Assembly (NCBI GenBank): GCA_027030605.1
Contig: JALVEV010000107.1
Location: 1 to 11,973 of the forward strand
Origin: Campylobacteraceae bacterium
GTDB taxonomy: Bacteria > Campylobacterota > Campylobacteria > Campylobacterales > Sulfurovaceae
Direction: 5' to 3'
Length of the DNA: 11,973 nt
The position numbers and the translations under genes were made by a program. This document shows positions 11,398-11,973 of this stretch, piece by piece (position 1 is the first letter of the stretch; the number at the start of each line of letters is the position of its first letter). Below the pieces are notes generated by a model. That model made no database searches, was not told the DNA's origin, and was given only the letters and a program-made list of their open reading frames with translations.

Positions 11398-11973
11398 TTA
11401 TTTTACAGATGCCTCATACATCTTTACAGCTTTGTTCATATTTTTAAGTAAAGGCATATTCATCTCCTCTGCTTTTTTTAGTGAAGCATCAGATGTATCT
11501 GCTTTAACTACAATATCTTTATAATCAGACCAAAGCTTAGCCACAACACCTAATTGAGCTTTAATCTTCTCATCTTTACATTTATCAGTTAAATCTTTAA
11601 GTGTACTTTCAAAAAGTTCAGCTGTTTTTTTAGCATTTGCTTTATTAGCTTCAGCATCAATCCCATTTGCAACCAAAAGAAGCTCTTTTGTCATTTTTTG
11701 AGTTAGCATTCTTTGCTTACCTGCACGATTAATAGTACTCGCCATCTCTGGACTAAGTTTTGAACCACTTGCTTTTGCATACATCTGAACAGCTTGGTTC
11801 ATATTTTTAAGTAGAGGTAGGTTCTCTTTTGCAATCGATTCAAGTGCTTTTTTATCAACTTTTCCACTTGCTATTACATCAATACTCTTTTTCATAGAAG
11901 CCCAAAGTTCAGATACTTTTTTAAGTTGAGCCAAAATATCCTTATCTGTTGTTTTTGGAAGATTTAACTCACT
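11398..11973 (-). CDS. PilJ-type (type IV pili transducer N-domain) protein, 5' end beyond window
   Basis: The reverse frame stays open to the window edge (the first visible residues are SELNLPKTTDKDILAQLKK), so the TTG at 11932-11934 is not a credible start and the true N-terminus lies beyond 11973. About 191 residues are visible, nearly all helical. There are two copies of a PilJ-like unit: one ending ENLPLLKNMNQAVQMYAKAS, the other EEMNMPLLKNMNKAVKMYEASVK, each with a LW segment 40-50 residues earlier. Between them lies INRAGKQRMLTQKMTKELLL, the PilJ-domain signature. No transmembrane or signalling domain is visible, so this looks like a soluble, probably exported sensor-type protein. It converges on the lipoprotein gene. 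Confidence 0.82.
   Translation of the reverse strand, partial: SELNLPKTTDKDILAQLKKVSELWASMKKSIDVIASGKVDKKALESIAKENLPLLKNMNQAVQMYAKASGSKLSPEMASTINRAGKQRMLTQKMTKELLLVANGIDAEANKANAKKTAELFESTLKDLTDKCKDEKIKAQLGVVAKLWSDYKDIVVKADTSDASLKKAEEMNMPLLKNMNKAVKMYEASVK

Overview
The window looks like a piece of an AT-rich Campylobacterota chromosome (Sulfurovum/Sulfurimonas-like). The signs are low GC, TATAAT-type -10 boxes with weak -35 boxes, paired DsbD-type proteins, a YidB-family protein and a soluble PilJ-domain protein. This assignment is inference from gene style; there is no rRNA or other marker. The window falls into two parts.

Region 1 (about 27-3799) is the distal end of an integron gene-cassette array, and no integrase lies in the window. 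Two attC sites (1096-1163 and 2120-2187) share an identical core of about 65 bases. A third, degenerate site (3732-3799) closes the array and touches the stop codon of a reverse-strand chromosomal gene. A left-arm-only attC remnant (3074-3103) marks a cassette fusion. The left border is an unusual GC-rich folded block (27-190) ending in GTTATAC, an R'-like cassette boundary. The cassettes repeat one layout: a small cargo gene (a coiled-coil-like protein at 204-509, an exported protein at 1245-1577, a small membrane protein at 2257-2460), then a DUF4160-DUF2442 gene pair with its own -10 box, then attC. The three pairs are divergent, so they are not recent tandem copies. The last cassette holds an MNT nucleotidyltransferase antitoxin with a HEPN toxin (type VII toxin-antitoxin arrangement). 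Damage collects at the distal end. The third DUF4160 gene has a 26-base insertion and a nonsense codon, and the HEPN toxin has a frameshift and a nonsense codon, while both partner genes stay open. The attC sites also carry a good Shine-Dalgarno plus ATG. In the fused cassette this attC-derived signal is the start of the MNT gene.

Region 2 (3794-11973) is ordinary-looking chromosome with a thiol-redox theme. It holds a reverse yidB-like gene, a forward DsbD-like gene lacking the periplasmic alpha domain (4399-5679), and a reverse-strand series running full-length dsbD (7134-8900), cvfB-like S1 protein (6286-7131), tetR-like regulator (5676-6266). A palindrome CATGATA-C-TATCATG upstream of the first dsbD has a near-copy upstream of the second, so the TetR protein may control both. 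Divergent from the full-length dsbD is a two-gene operon: a YyaL/SSP411-family protein whose thioredoxin-like CxxC is replaced by SYWS, overlapped by a lipoprotein gene. The window ends inside a reverse-strand gene for a two-repeat PilJ-type protein whose N-terminus lies beyond the edge.

The most interesting part is the cassette array: repeated DUF4160-DUF2442 modules, attC sites that can start translation, and selective decay of toxin-like partners.
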